Part shown: positions 17,160 to 25,821 of the stretch, piece by piece
How positions within the stretch are numbered: position 1 is the stretch's first letter
How the letters are laid out: every line of letters begins with the position of its first letter
Assembly: GCA_017792405.1 (NCBI GenBank)
Contig: CP051231.1
Coordinates: 970,011-1,034,010, forward strand
Direction of reading: 5' to 3'
Source of the DNA: Oceanicola sp.
GTDB lineage: Bacteria > Pseudomonadota > Alphaproteobacteria > Rhodobacterales > Rhodobacteraceae
DNA length: 64,000 nucleotides
Position numbers and translations under genes: made by a program
The notes under the pieces: generated by a model
What the model was told of the DNA's origin: nothing
The model's database searches: none
The model's input: the letters and a program-made list of their open reading frames with translations, nothing else

Positions 17160-17968
17160 CCGAGACGGTGCTGCAGATCGAGGGGCTGACCGCAGGCTAC
17201 GGGGCGGAAGCGGTGATCGAAGGCATGGACCTTGCCCTGCCGCGCGGCAAGATCACCGCCATCATCGGCGCCAATGCCTGCGGTAAATCCACCTTGCTTC
17301 GGGCCATGTCACGGCTGCTCAGGCCCGAGGCGGGGCAGGTGCTGCTCGATGGTGCGCCGGTCCACGCCATGCCACCCCGCACGCTCGCCCGCCGCCTTGG
17401 CCTGCTGCCGCAATCGCCAATCGCGCCGGAAGGCATCACCGTGCTCGACCTCGTCAGCCGTGGCCGCCACCCGCACCAAGGCCTCTTCGGCCGATGGACG
17501 ACCCAAGACGAGGCCGCCGTGGCCGAGGCGCTGGAGATGACCGGCACCGCCGATCTGGCCGAGCGGCTGGTGGAAGACCTGTCCGGCGGCCAGCGCCAGC
17601 GTGTCTGGATCGCCATGGCGCTCGCCCAGCAGACCGATGTGCTGCTCCTCGACGAGCCCACCACCTATCTCGACATCAACCACCAGGTCGAGGTGCTCGA
17701 CCTGCTGACCGACCTCAACCGCGCCCGCGGCACCACCGTCGTGATGGTGCTGCACGATCTCAACCTCGCCGCACGCTATGCCGACATGCTGGTTGCCATG
17801 GCGGGCGGACAGGTCGTTGCCGCCGGGCCGCCGGCGGAGATTCTCACCGAGCCGATGCTGGCCAAGGTCTTCGGCCTCACCGCCCGCGTTCTGCCCGATC
17901 CGGTCACCGGCACACCGATGATGGTGCCTATCGGCCGCCACGCCGCCCCTGCGAAAGACCGCACATGA
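17156..17968 (+). CDS. Ferric-siderophore ABC ATPase, FepC-like
   Basis: This 270-residue ATPase has Walker A GANACGKST (38-46), the form with Ala-Cys common in FepC-type proteins, signature LSGGQRQR, Walker B LLLDEP and H-loop VLHDLN. It starts at GTG 17156, which overlaps the permease stop by GTGA. The C-terminus ends with a short segment (VLPDPVTGTPMMVPIGRH) typical of FepC/FecE. It powers import through the two permeases. Confidence 0.93.
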   Translation: MTETVLQIEGLTAGYGAEAVIEGMDLALPRGKITAIIGANACGKSTLLRAMSRLLRPEAGQVLLDGAPVHAMPPRTLARRLGLLPQSPIAPEGITVLDLVSRGRHPHQGLFGRWTTQDEAAVAEALEMTGTADLAERLVEDLSGGQRQRVWIAMALAQQTDVLLLDEPTTYLDINHQVEVLDLLTDLNRARGTTVVMVLHDLNLAARYADMLVAMAGGQVVAAGPPAEILTEPMLAKVFGLTARVLPDPVTGTPMMVPIGRHAAPAKDRT

Positions 17969-19032
17969 CCCAACTCTCCCACCTCTCCGCCATCGAGTTC
18001 CGGCACGACGAGGGCGCGCGCCTGCTCGAATTCTGGCGCGCCGAATACCTCGAGCACGGCATGGAGCCGCAACTGCCCGCACCGGGCATGCTAGTGGCCG
18101 ATGCCGGCTTTGCCCGCGTGACGGTGCAGGTCACGGGCCGGGCCTGCCGGATCGAGGTGGCCTGCGCCGATGCCTCCATGCTGCCAGACTTCCGCACCGG
18201 CATCTCGGCCCATATGGAAGAGTTCGACGCTAGCCTGCCGCCGCTCACATGGTCCGGCGTGGGCGAGGCCGGTGCGCTGCCACCCACCCTGGCGGTGGGG
18301 GAGGTGGCAGGCTGTGCGCCGCTGGGAGACTCGTGGTGGCGCATGCGCATCAAGCTTTCGCCCGAAGGCTACGCGCGGTTTGCCAGCGACGAGCACTGGC
18401 ACTTCCGCCTGCTTCGGCCCGTGCAGGCCGGGCGCGCGCCGGTCTGGCCCCTACTCGACGAAACCGGCGTGATCCGCTGGCCGGAGGGGGATGACGAGCT
18501 GAGCGACCGGGTCTTCACCACGCGCCTCTGCCACCCCGAGAGCCACAGCCTGACCTTCGACATATTCCGCCACCCCGGCGGCCCCACCTGCGACTGGGCT
18601 GAGACCGTGCCCGTTGGCCAGACGGTTGGCCTGATGGGACCGGGCGGCAGAACAGGACCGGAGCCTGACGAGGCGGGTGGGGACCTATTGGTAGGCGGTG
18701 ATGAAACCAGCGCACCCGCCATCCTGCGGGCGCTGCAAACCATGCCTCCCGAGACCCGTGGCAAGGTGACCCTCCTCGTCGGAAGCAAGGCCGACATCCA
18801 CATGCCCGACCACTACCCGCCATCCTGCAACATCACTTGGCTGTGCCGCTCGGATGGCGCGACGGATCAAGACCTCGTGTCCCACGTCCGCGACGGTCTC
18901 GCAGGCTGCCCCTCCGGCACCCGCCTGTGGTTCGCAGCATCAAAAAAAGCCGCCCGCGACCTCAGAACATATGCCACCGAAAAGGCCCGCCTGCCGAAGG
19001 CGCAGGTCCATTCGGTCGGGTATTGGGCGTAG
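17965..19032 (+). CDS. Siderophore-interacting protein with N-terminal DUF2218
   Basis: This 355-residue cytoplasmic protein has two parts. Residues 1-95 match the DUF2218 pattern (DEGARLLEFWRAEYLEHGME, then a small beta domain). The rest is a ViuB/YqjH-type siderophore-interacting flavoprotein: RLCHPESHSLTFDIFRH, HPGGPTCDWAETVPVG, then a phosphate-binding MGPGG segment and LVGGDETSAPAILRAL. Such proteins use a flavin and a reduced pyridine nucleotide to reduce iron in imported ferric siderophores. It overlaps the ATPase gene by ATGA and is the last gene of the second system, supplying the iron-release step. Confidence 0.9.
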   Translation: MTQLSHLSAIEFRHDEGARLLEFWRAEYLEHGMEPQLPAPGMLVADAGFARVTVQVTGRACRIEVACADASMLPDFRTGISAHMEEFDASLPPLTWSGVGEAGALPPTLAVGEVAGCAPLGDSWWRMRIKLSPEGYARFASDEHWHFRLLRPVQAGRAPVWPLLDETGVIRWPEGDDELSDRVFTTRLCHPESHSLTFDIFRHPGGPTCDWAETVPVGQTVGLMGPGGRTGPEPDEAGGDLLVGGDETSAPAILRALQTMPPETRGKVTLLVGSKADIHMPDHYPPSCNITWLCRSDGATDQDLVSHVRDGLAGCPSGTRLWFAASKKAARDLRTYATEKARLPKAQVHSVGYWA

Positions 19033-19299
19033 TTTTTGCTGCTTTCCATTTAGAGCTGTTTACGACCGGCAATCGGCCCATCGTCATTATGGCCTCTAGG
19101 CTGTTGCGACGAAACTAGTCGCGCACGGCCGCTTGGTCCTTGATCAGTCGGTTCGCGGTTCCAGGCCGTCTGCGGGAACCATTTTGGGGAGATTCATTTG
19201 CATGCTGGAGGCGGCGTTGCGGAGCATCGACGCTTGAACCTGCCGACAACTTAGGCTGCGCGTCGGGCAAAGGCCTGCCCGACCGCATTCCCCTAAACC
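19033..19299. other. Intergenic region between convergent transcription units
   Basis: About 267 bases separate the convergent siderophore-interacting and universal-stress genes. Base composition is less GC-rich around 19035-19110 than in the neighbours. I find no supported gene; a 78-codon open frame from 19140 shows no family signature and runs into the stress-protein gene on the other strand. A hairpin lies at 19262-19283. The sequence near 19098 (GGCTGTTGCGACGAAAC) recalls an insertion-sequence end, but too weakly to call. Confidence 0.5.
19262..19283. terminator. Hairpin downstream of universal stress protein gene
   Basis: GTCGGGCA and TGCCCGAC form a perfect 8-bp stem around AAGGCC. 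It lies 17 bases beyond the minus-strand stop at 19300. No T-run follows on either strand, so it is a weak or Rho-assisted terminator candidate. Confidence 0.45.
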
Positions 19300-19731
19300 T
19301 CAGCGGACGACGTAGACCGAGCAGTTGGAGTGGCGCACCACGCGGGCGGCGTTGGGGCCCAGGAGGTAGTCCTTGAAGTCTGGGCGGTGGGCGCCGAGGA
19401 CGATCAGGTCGGCGCCTGAGACCTTGGCGGCACGCAGAACTTCCTCGTAGACGGTGCCGACCGAGACGAGGTGGCGCACCTTCACGTCCACCTCGTCGCC
19501 GAGCACATTGTTCACCACTGTTTTCAGAACCTTGGCGGCGCTGTCCTTGGCGGTTTTCACGTCATGGTCCTTGAAGTAGGCGCCGACGATGGTGGCGCCG
19601 AAATCCGGCACCACGGTGATGACATCGAGCTGGGCGCCGTCCAGTTCGGCGAGTTTGCTGGCCATCTGCAGCACCTTCACCTCTTCTTCGGGGCGGTTGA
19701 TGTCGATGGCGCAGAGCACGGTCTGGGTCAT
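19300..19731 (-). CDS. Universal stress protein linked to TRAP transporter (TeaD-like)
   Basis: This 143-residue single-domain Usp has the ATP-binding signature near the end: VLGAHRPDFKDYLLGPNAARVVRHS, here split by positions 112-136, with the glycines of the G-2x-G-9x-G type pattern partly kept. The N-terminus is the usual VLCAIDINRPEE strand. Its ATG overlaps the TRAP permease stop by ATGA, so it is coupled to the transporter. In Halomonas the Usp protein TeaD binds ATP and modulates the TeaABC TRAP transporter; the gene order here suggests a comparable role. Confidence 0.85.
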   Translation of the reverse strand: MTQTVLCAIDINRPEEEVKVLQMASKLAELDGAQLDVITVVPDFGATIVGAYFKDHDVKTAKDSAAKVLKTVVNNVLGDEVDVKVRHLVSVGTVYEEVLRAAKVSGADLIVLGAHRPDFKDYLLGPNAARVVRHSNCSVYVVR

Positions 19732-22337
19732 GCTGCTTCTCCTTCGCGCAGGGCGGGTTGGGCGCGGCGCATCTGCAGCAGCGCGATGAGGGCCATCAGA
19801 AGCAGCGCCGGGATGAAGATCAGCTCCTTGGGCAGCCCGTGGACGGGTGCGCGCACGGCGGTGATCTCGACCCGGTCGTCGCCGTAGAAGTCGAAGCTGG
19901 AGAGGTCTTCGGAGATCGGCGAGCCGAAGGCGGGCTCGTCGAGATACATCCGGCCCTCCTCGGGCACCAGCAGGAAGCCCATCTCTTCGACCCGGGCGGC
20001 CGCGTCGTCGCCTTCAGGCACCTGAAGCACCAGCGTGGTGTCTTTCATCTCCAGCGTGTCGAAGTCGGGGCCGGAGACGACAACCCGCAGGGTGTCTCCC
20101 GCATCGGCCTCGCCCACCGCCTGCTCGAAGCCCGCGGGCTCGATATCGGCGAAGGGCGGCTGGATCATGTCCATGAAGAAGCCGGGGCGGAAGAGGGCGA
20201 AGGCCACCAGCAGCATCGCCACCGTCTCCCAGATCCGGTTCTTGGTGAGGAACCAGCCCATTGTGGCGGCGGTGAACACGAGGATGCCGATGGTCGCCAC
20301 GATGAAAACGATGATGCCCTGCACCCATGTAACATCAATCAGCAGCAGATCGGTGTTGAAGATGAAGACGAAGGGCAGGGCCACCGTCCGCAGGCTGTAG
20401 AAGAAGGCGGTGAAGCCGGTGCGGATCGCATCACCCCCCGAGACTGCCGCCGCCGCGAAGGAGGCAAGGCCGACGGGTGGTGTCACATCCGCCATGATCC
20501 CGAAGTAGAACACGAAGAGGTGGACCGCGATCAGCGGCACCACGAGGCCCGACTGCGCGCCAAGCTCGACCACCACGGCGACCATCAGCGAGCTGACCAC
20601 GATGTAGTTGGCCGTGGTCGGCAGGCCCATCCCGAGGATCAGCGACAGGATCGCCACGAAGATCAGCATCAGGATCAGGTTGCCGCCCGAGAGGAACTCG
20701 ACGAAATCGGCCATCACCTGGCCGATGCCGGTGAGCGATACGGTGCCCACGATGATACCGGCGGTCGCGGTCGCAAGGCCGATGCCGATCATGTTGCGGG
20801 CGCCGTCGATCATGCCCTCGTAGAGGTCGACCACCCCGTCCTTCAGCTTGTTGGCCGCCGCATTCTCGCCGCGGAAAACCGCCTTGAGGAACTTCTGGGT
20901 CAGCAGGATGCCGAAGAGCAGGAAGGTGGCCCAGAAGGCCGAGAGGCCGGGCGACTTGCGCTCGATCATCAGGAAGTAGACCAGCACGATGATCGGCAGC
21001 AGGTAGTAGAGGCCCGATTTGTAGATCTTGGGGATCTCCGGCAGCTCGACCACCTCGGCGTTGGGGTCATCGGGCTCCAGATCGTCGGTGGTGGAGGCGA
21101 GGTAGATCAGCACCACGTAGACGAGGCCGAGCAGGATCGCGAGGATCCAGCCGGAGCCTGCCGGGAACATCGAGGTGATCCACTGCACCGGGAACTTGGT
21201 GGCGTAGCAGAGCGCCGCGAAGCCCGCGAAGAAGAGGAACATGCCGATCACCGTGTTGAACAGGTTCACCACCTTGTTGCCGATGGTGGGCATGTTGTTT
21301 TTCACCGCTTCGAGGTGAACGATGTAGACCAGCGCGATGTAGCTGATGATCGCGGGCAGGAAGGCGTGGGTGATGACCTCGACGTAGGAGATGCCCACGT
21401 ATTCGACCATCAGGAAGGCGGCGGCGCCCATCACCGGGGGCATGATCTGCCCGTTCACCGAACTGGCCACCTCGACCGAACCGGCCTTCTCGGCGGAGAA
21501 GCCGACGCGCTTCATCAGCGGGATAGTGAAGGTGCCGGTGGTCACAACGTTGGCGATGGAGGAGCCGGAAATGAGGCCGGTGGCGGCAGAGCCCACCACG
21601 GCGGCCTTGGCCGGGCCACCGCGCAGGTGGCCGAGGGCGCCGAAGGCCATCTTGATGAAGTAGTTGCCCGCGCCGGCTTTATCGAGCAGCGCGCCGAAGA
21701 GCACGAAGAGGAAGACGAACTTGGTCGACACGCCGAGCGCGATGCCGAAGACCCCCTCGGAGGTGATCCACATATGCGACATGGCCTTGCGCAGCGAGGC
21801 GCCGGCCCAGCGGATCTGGTCAGGCACGACCTCGGAGGCACCAAAGAACACGTAGCCGAGGAAGACCACGGCGAGGATCACCATGACCGGGCCGAGCACC
21901 CGGTAGGAGGCGATGAAGAGCAGGGCGAGACCGGCCAGCGAGGCGTAGGCGTCCATGTCATCGGCGAGGCCGCCGTTGCTGACGATCTTCTCGTAGAAGA
22001 AGTAACCGTAGAGCGCGAGGAAGGCGCCGCCGAGGGCAAGCACCCAGTCATACCACGGCACCGATGTTTTGGAGGCGCCCTTCCAGAGCGGGTAGGCCAT
22101 GGCCGAGAGGAAGATGGCGAAGGCGAGGTGGATCTGCCGCGAGTTGTTGATCAGGTCGCCGGGCAGCAGGTAGGGCGCCCATGGCGAGGCCAGCAGCACT
22201 TGAAAGATGGACCAGATCAGCGCGACGATGGCGATCGCCCTGCCCAGTGATCCCGGAACCACCCTTGCGCCACTATCGGAGGCGGCAACGAGTTCCTGTA
22301 GCTCTTCTTCACTGAGCGCGCGATTTTCCTTGGACAT
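19728..22337 (-). CDS. TRAP transporter fused permease (TAXI type) with DUF3394-like C-terminus
   Basis: This 869-residue membrane protein fuses the small (DctQ-like) and large (DctM-like) TRAP subunits, as is usual for TAXI systems. Many membrane helices are visible, with the large-subunit motif region GSAATGLISGSSIANVVTTG near the middle and LILGMGLPTTANYIV later. After the last transport helices (about residue 690) comes a soluble segment (about 710-840) and one final helix, matching the DUF3394 extension seen on some fused permeases. It is cotranscribed with the Usp gene and probably the binding-protein gene 104 bases upstream. Substrate not deducible; TAXI systems commonly import small dicarboxylates or amino acids. 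Confidence 0.92.
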   Translation of the reverse strand: MSKENRALSEEELQELVAASDSGARVVPGSLGRAIAIVALIWSIFQVLLASPWAPYLLPGDLINNSRQIHLAFAIFLSAMAYPLWKGASKTSVPWYDWVLALGGAFLALYGYFFYEKIVSNGGLADDMDAYASLAGLALLFIASYRVLGPVMVILAVVFLGYVFFGASEVVPDQIRWAGASLRKAMSHMWITSEGVFGIALGVSTKFVFLFVLFGALLDKAGAGNYFIKMAFGALGHLRGGPAKAAVVGSAATGLISGSSIANVVTTGTFTIPLMKRVGFSAEKAGSVEVASSVNGQIMPPVMGAAAFLMVEYVGISYVEVITHAFLPAIISYIALVYIVHLEAVKNNMPTIGNKVVNLFNTVIGMFLFFAGFAALCYATKFPVQWITSMFPAGSGWILAILLGLVYVVLIYLASTTDDLEPDDPNAEVVELPEIPKIYKSGLYYLLPIIVLVYFLMIERKSPGLSAFWATFLLFGILLTQKFLKAVFRGENAAANKLKDGVVDLYEGMIDGARNMIGIGLATATAGIIVGTVSLTGIGQVMADFVEFLSGGNLILMLIFVAILSLILGMGLPTTANYIVVSSLMVAVVVELGAQSGLVVPLIAVHLFVFYFGIMADVTPPVGLASFAAAAVSGGDAIRTGFTAFFYSLRTVALPFVFIFNTDLLLIDVTWVQGIIVFIVATIGILVFTAATMGWFLTKNRIWETVAMLLVAFALFRPGFFMDMIQPPFADIEPAGFEQAVGEADAGDTLRVVVSGPDFDTLEMKDTTLVLQVPEGDDAAARVEEMGFLLVPEEGRMYLDEPAFGSPISEDLSSFDFYGDDRVEITAVRAPVHGLPKELIFIPALLLMALIALLQMRRAQPALREGEAA

Positions 22338-22441
22338 GGTCCACCCCCGTCATGGCCGTTCTGGCCTGTTGTTGTTGGTCCCCGTGTGGGCCGAAGGGCA
22401 GCGCGCCGCCCCCCGGTAGTGTCATGTGCAGGAGCTGCCGA

Positions 22442-23407
22442 TTACTCGATCAGGCCCTTTTCCTTGTAGTAGGCCTCTGCGCCGGGGTGCAGCGGGGCGG
22501 AGAGCGACTGCGTGGCCATCTCTTCCATCGTCAGGTTGGCGAAGGCGGGGTGCAGGCCTTTGAAGTCTTCGAAGTTGTCGAAGACGGCTGCGGTCAGCGC
22601 CTTCACGGCATCTTCCGACACGGAGTCGGAGGTCACGAGCGTGGCGCGCACACCGAAAGTGGTCGTGTCGTTGTCGTTGCCGCGATACATGCCGCCCGGA
22701 ATGGTGGCCACGGAGTAGAAGGGGAACTCTTCGACCAGCGCGTTCACCGCGTCGCCAGAGACTTCCACCAGCACCGAGTCACAGGCGGTGGTGGCTTCCT
22801 GGATCGAGCCGGAGGGGTGGCCGACGGTGTAGACCATCGCGTCGATCTGGTTGTCGCAGAGCGCGGCAGACTGCTCGGCGGCCTTCAGCTCGGAGGCGAG
22901 GGCGAAGTCGCCCGCGGTCCAGCCCATCTTTTCCATCAGCACTTCCATCGTTGCCCGCTGGCCAGAGCCGGGGTTGCCGATGTTCACGCGCTTGCCCTTG
23001 AGGTCGTCGAAGGTGGCGATGCCGGCATCGGCGCGGGCCACAACGGTGAAGGGCTCGGGGTGCACGGAGAACACCGCGCGCAGGCCTTCAAAGGCACCGT
23101 CCTCGAACTGCACCACGCCGTTGAAGGCGTTGTACTGGATGTCGGACTGGGCAACGCCGAATTCCAGCTCGCCTTCCTTGATGGTGTTCACATTATAGAC
23201 CGAGCCACCGGTGGATTCGACGGAGCAGCGGATGCCGTGGTCGCGGCGGCCCTTGTTCACCAGACGGCAGATCGCGCCGCCGGTGGGGTAATACACGCCG
23301 GTCACGCCGCCGGTGCCGATGGTGATGAATTCCTCGGCGTGGGCCGCGGGGGCCATCATCGCGGTCGTTGCCGCGGCAATAGCCGTGAGTTTGAGTTTGG
23401 CGAACAT
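22442..23407 (-). CDS. TAXI-family TRAP solute-binding protein
   Basis: This 321-residue periplasmic protein has a Sec signal ([20 protein letters not shown], ending AAHAEE). The TAXI hallmark follows: [20 protein letters not shown], and later [20 protein letters not shown] and [12 protein letters not shown]. It captures the ligand for the fused permease encoded next. The ATG has AGGGAG about eight bases upstream. It lies 34 bases downstream of the RpiR regulator gene and may be transcribed with it. Confidence 0.93.
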   Translation of the reverse strand: MFAKLKLTAIAAATTAMMAPAAHAEEFITIGTGGVTGVYYPTGGAICRLVNKGRRDHGIRCSVESTGGSVYNVNTIKEGELEFGVAQSDIQYNAFNGVVQFEDGAFEGLRAVFSVHPEPFTVVARADAGIATFDDLKGKRVNIGNPGSGQRATMEVLMEKMGWTAGDFALASELKAAEQSAALCDNQIDAMVYTVGHPSGSIQEATTACDSVLVEVSGDAVNALVEEFPFYSVATIPGGMYRGNDNDTTTFGVRATLVTSDSVSEDAVKALTAAVFDNFEDFKGLHPAFANLTMEEMATQSLSAPLHPGAEAYYKEKGLIE

Positions 23408-23441
23408 TTTTAACTCCCTTTTGGTTTCATGTTCTTTTCGT

Positions 23442-24308
23442 TCACAGGTCCCAGACTTCGGCCAGAACCCGGTTTGCAGCTTCTACCTCGGCAATCCGCC
23501 CCCGGGCCGCAGGGCCGGAGCGGCTGACCAGCATCCCTATGAGGCACTCCACGAGAAAGACCGTGGTGACATAGGAAGAGTAGAAATGCTGACTCCCTGT
23601 CGGCACAATGAAACGGGCCGATGCGTATTTCAAGGCGGGGCACTCCAGCGTGTCGGTGATGAGCACGACATAGACCCCCTGATCGCGGGCCAGCCGGGTG
23701 GCGCGGATCGCCCGGTCGGAGAAGGGCGGCTTGGTCACGATGATCAATGCATCCTCGGGTCCGAGCCCCACGAGGCCGCTGCCCAGAGAGGCCCCGCTGC
23801 GGCTGGCCAGCGCCCAGTTGTCGGCGCAGAAGTTGGCCATGTAGGAGAGGTAGTCCACCACCCCCGTGGAGCCGAGGGAGCCAAGCAGCAGCACCTTGCG
23901 TGCCGCGCCGAGCCGCTCCACCGCGCGCTCCAGTTCGGCGCGATCCACCGTGTCGATGAAGCTGCGCAGGTTGCCTTGGCAGGCGGCGAAATGCGCCTCC
24001 AGAAAGCCGCCCGCCTCGCGGTTCTTGGGGTCGTTGTGCAGCCGTTCGGCGCGGCCAGCAAAGCCGTTGGCCCGCTGCTCGATCCGACCGCGCATCTCCT
24101 CGCGGAGCGCTTCGATGTCGTCGTATCCCAGTGCCCGCGCCAGCCGCGAGAAGGCGGCGGGCGAGATGCCGCTGTCGCGGGCGATGCTGCGCAGGGTGCG
24201 TGTGGCAAGCTCCACCGGGTTGCGCGCAAGGTGGTCGGCTGCGGCCCGCAGCGCCCCGCTCAGGTCGCTGTATCTGTCTGTCAGGCGGGCCTCGAACTTG
24301 GGCGTCAC
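23442..24308 (-). CDS. RpiR-family transcriptional regulator
   Basis: This 288-residue regulator has an N-terminal HTH_6 domain at about 10-80 ([20 protein letters not shown]) and a C-terminal SIS domain at about 120-270 ([35 protein letters not shown]). I chose the GTG at 24308 because GGGGAGAG lies five bases upstream and the candidate operator is then left free; longer in-frame starts would run through the repeats at 24342-24382. It is divergent from the aminotransferase genes and upstream of the TRAP genes, so it may control both from the shared region. Confidence 0.85.
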   Translation of the reverse strand: MTPKFEARLTDRYSDLSGALRAAADHLARNPVELATRTLRSIARDSGISPAAFSRLARALGYDDIEALREEMRGRIEQRANGFAGRAERLHNDPKNREAGGFLEAHFAACQGNLRSFIDTVDRAELERAVERLGAARKVLLLGSLGSTGVVDYLSYMANFCADNWALASRSGASLGSGLVGLGPEDALIIVTKPPFSDRAIRATRLARDQGVYVVLITDTLECPALKYASARFIVPTGSQHFYSSYVTTVFLVECLIGMLVSRSGPAARGRIAEVEAANRVLAEVWDL

Positions 24309-24341
24309 ACAACTCTCCCCCAGTGATCCACGGACTGTCTG

Positions 24342-24382
24342 ATCTGTTTCAGATATTGTCAACGCATGAATCATCTGTTTCA
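24342..24382. promoter_or_regulatory. Repeated ATCTGTTTCA sites between regulator and aminotransferase
   Basis: ATCTGTTTCA occurs exactly at 24342-24351 and 24373-24382, 31 bases apart (about three helical turns). The first copy sits in a near palindrome ATCTGTTTCAGAT (24342-24354), and the second is flanked by ATGAA and TTCAT. They occupy the divergent region between the RpiR gene and the first aminotransferase gene, as expected for the regulator's own operator. Confidence 0.55.
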
Positions 24383-24414
24383 TGGTGGCAGGCCAGATGC
24401 ACCGGGGGTTGCCC

Positions 24415-25755
24415 ATGTCACACGTCTTTCCACGCCACACCAAGGGCAGCATGCCCACGGCCCTGCGGGGCTCCGGGGTCTATCTCTATGATTCGCAAGG
24501 AAAGGCCTATCTCGACGGGTCGGGGGGCGCCGCCGTTTCATGCCTCGGGCATGGCGATGCGGAGGTGATCGGCGCCATTCGGGCGCAGCTCGATTCGCTG
24601 GAATTTGCCCATACCGGGTTCTTCACCTCCGAGCCGGCGGAGGCACTGGCCGACCGGTTGGTGGCCCATGCGCCTGAGGGGATCGAGCGGGTCTACTTCG
24701 TGTCCGGCGGCTCGGAGGCGGTGGAGGCCGCGCTCAAGCTCGCCCGGCAATACATGCTGGAGACCGGCCAGCCGGAGCGCACCCGCTTCGTCGCCCGCCG
24801 CCAGAGCTACCACGGCAATACGCTGGGGGCGCTGGGCACCGGCGGCAACATGTGGCGCCGCGCGCCGTTTGATCCGGTGATGGTTTCGGCCAGCCACATC
24901 GCGCCCTGCTACGAATACCGCGGCCGGGAGGCGGGCGAGAGCGTGGAGACCTACGGCCAGCGCGTGGCGGACGAGCTGGAGGCGGAGCTGCTGCGGCTCG
25001 GGCCGGAGACGGTGATCGGCTTTCTGGCAGAGCCGGTGGTGGGGGCCACGGCGGGCGCGGTGCCTGCGGTGGAGGGCTACTTCCGCCGCATCCGCGAGAT
25101 CTGTGACAAATACGGCGTGCTTCTGATCCTCGACGAGGTGATGTGCGGCATGGGCCGCACCGGCACGCTCTTCGCTTGCGAGCAGGATGGCGTGCGCCCC
25201 GACATCATCACCATCGCCAAGGGCCTCGGGGCGGGCTACCAGCCGATCGGCGCGATGCTCTGCAGCGGCGAGATTTACCGCGCGATCAAGGGCGGCACCG
25301 GCTTCTTCCAGCATGGCCACACCTACATCGGCCACCCGGTCGCCTGCGCCGCCGCGGATGCGGTGGTGACCAAGCTGACCGAAGGCGGCATGACCGCCCG
25401 CGCCGCCCGGATGGGGGACTACCTGCACAAGGCGCTCACCGACCGTTTCGGCCAGCACCCCCATGTTGGCGACATTCGCGGGCGCGGCATGTTCCGCGGG
25501 CTGGAGTTTGTGGCCGACCGCGAGAGCAAGGTGCCTTTCGACCCGGCCTACCGCCTCGCCGCCCGGCTGAAGGCGCAGGCGATGGAGAACGGGCTGATCT
25601 GCTATCCGATGAACGGCACCATCGACGGGCAGCAGGGCGACCACGTGCTGCTCGCGCCGCCGTTCATCTGCACCGAGGCCGAGGTCGACGAACTGGTGGA
25701 GAAGCTCTCTGTAAGCCTCGAGACCGTGCTGGAGGCCACGTCCAAAGGCGCGTGA
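24415..25755 (+). CDS. Class III PLP-dependent aminotransferase (first of three)
   Basis: This 446-residue fold-type I aminotransferase has the class III layout: GSGGAAVSCLGHGDAEV near the start, YFVSGGSEAVEAALKLAR for phosphate binding, LLILDEVMCGMGRTG with the PLP Asp, and the PLP lysine at about 269 (ITIAKGLGAGYQPIGAML). I prefer the ATG at 24415; an in-frame one at 24382 overlaps a candidate operator repeat. The three paralogues in this stretch differ clearly, so they probably act on different amino donors such as omega-amino acids or diamines. The substrate is unknown. Confidence 0.85.
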   Translation: MSHVFPRHTKGSMPTALRGSGVYLYDSQGKAYLDGSGGAAVSCLGHGDAEVIGAIRAQLDSLEFAHTGFFTSEPAEALADRLVAHAPEGIERVYFVSGGSEAVEAALKLARQYMLETGQPERTRFVARRQSYHGNTLGALGTGGNMWRRAPFDPVMVSASHIAPCYEYRGREAGESVETYGQRVADELEAELLRLGPETVIGFLAEPVVGATAGAVPAVEGYFRRIREICDKYGVLLILDEVMCGMGRTGTLFACEQDGVRPDIITIAKGLGAGYQPIGAMLCSGEIYRAIKGGTGFFQHGHTYIGHPVACAAADAVVTKLTEGGMTARAARMGDYLHKALTDRFGQHPHVGDIRGRGMFRGLEFVADRESKVPFDPAYRLAARLKAQAMENGLICYPMNGTIDGQQGDHVLLAPPFICTEAEVDELVEKLSVSLETVLEATSKGA

Positions 25756-25821
25756 CCGGGGCAGGGCAGGGGGGCGCCGCGCCCTCTGCCACCTCCCCGC
25801 GCAGAGGCGTATGCTCCGCGC

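Noticed and set aside
19033..19299. Insertion-sequence remnant
   Set aside because: Only a short end-like sequence (GGCTGTTGCGACGAAAC); no transposase fragment, matching inverted end or target duplication.
19758..22250. Very long open frame opposite the TRAP permease
   Set aside because: Rich in His, Asp, Glu and Gly as expected of the reverse of a hydrophobic GC-rich gene; no motif and no ribosome site.
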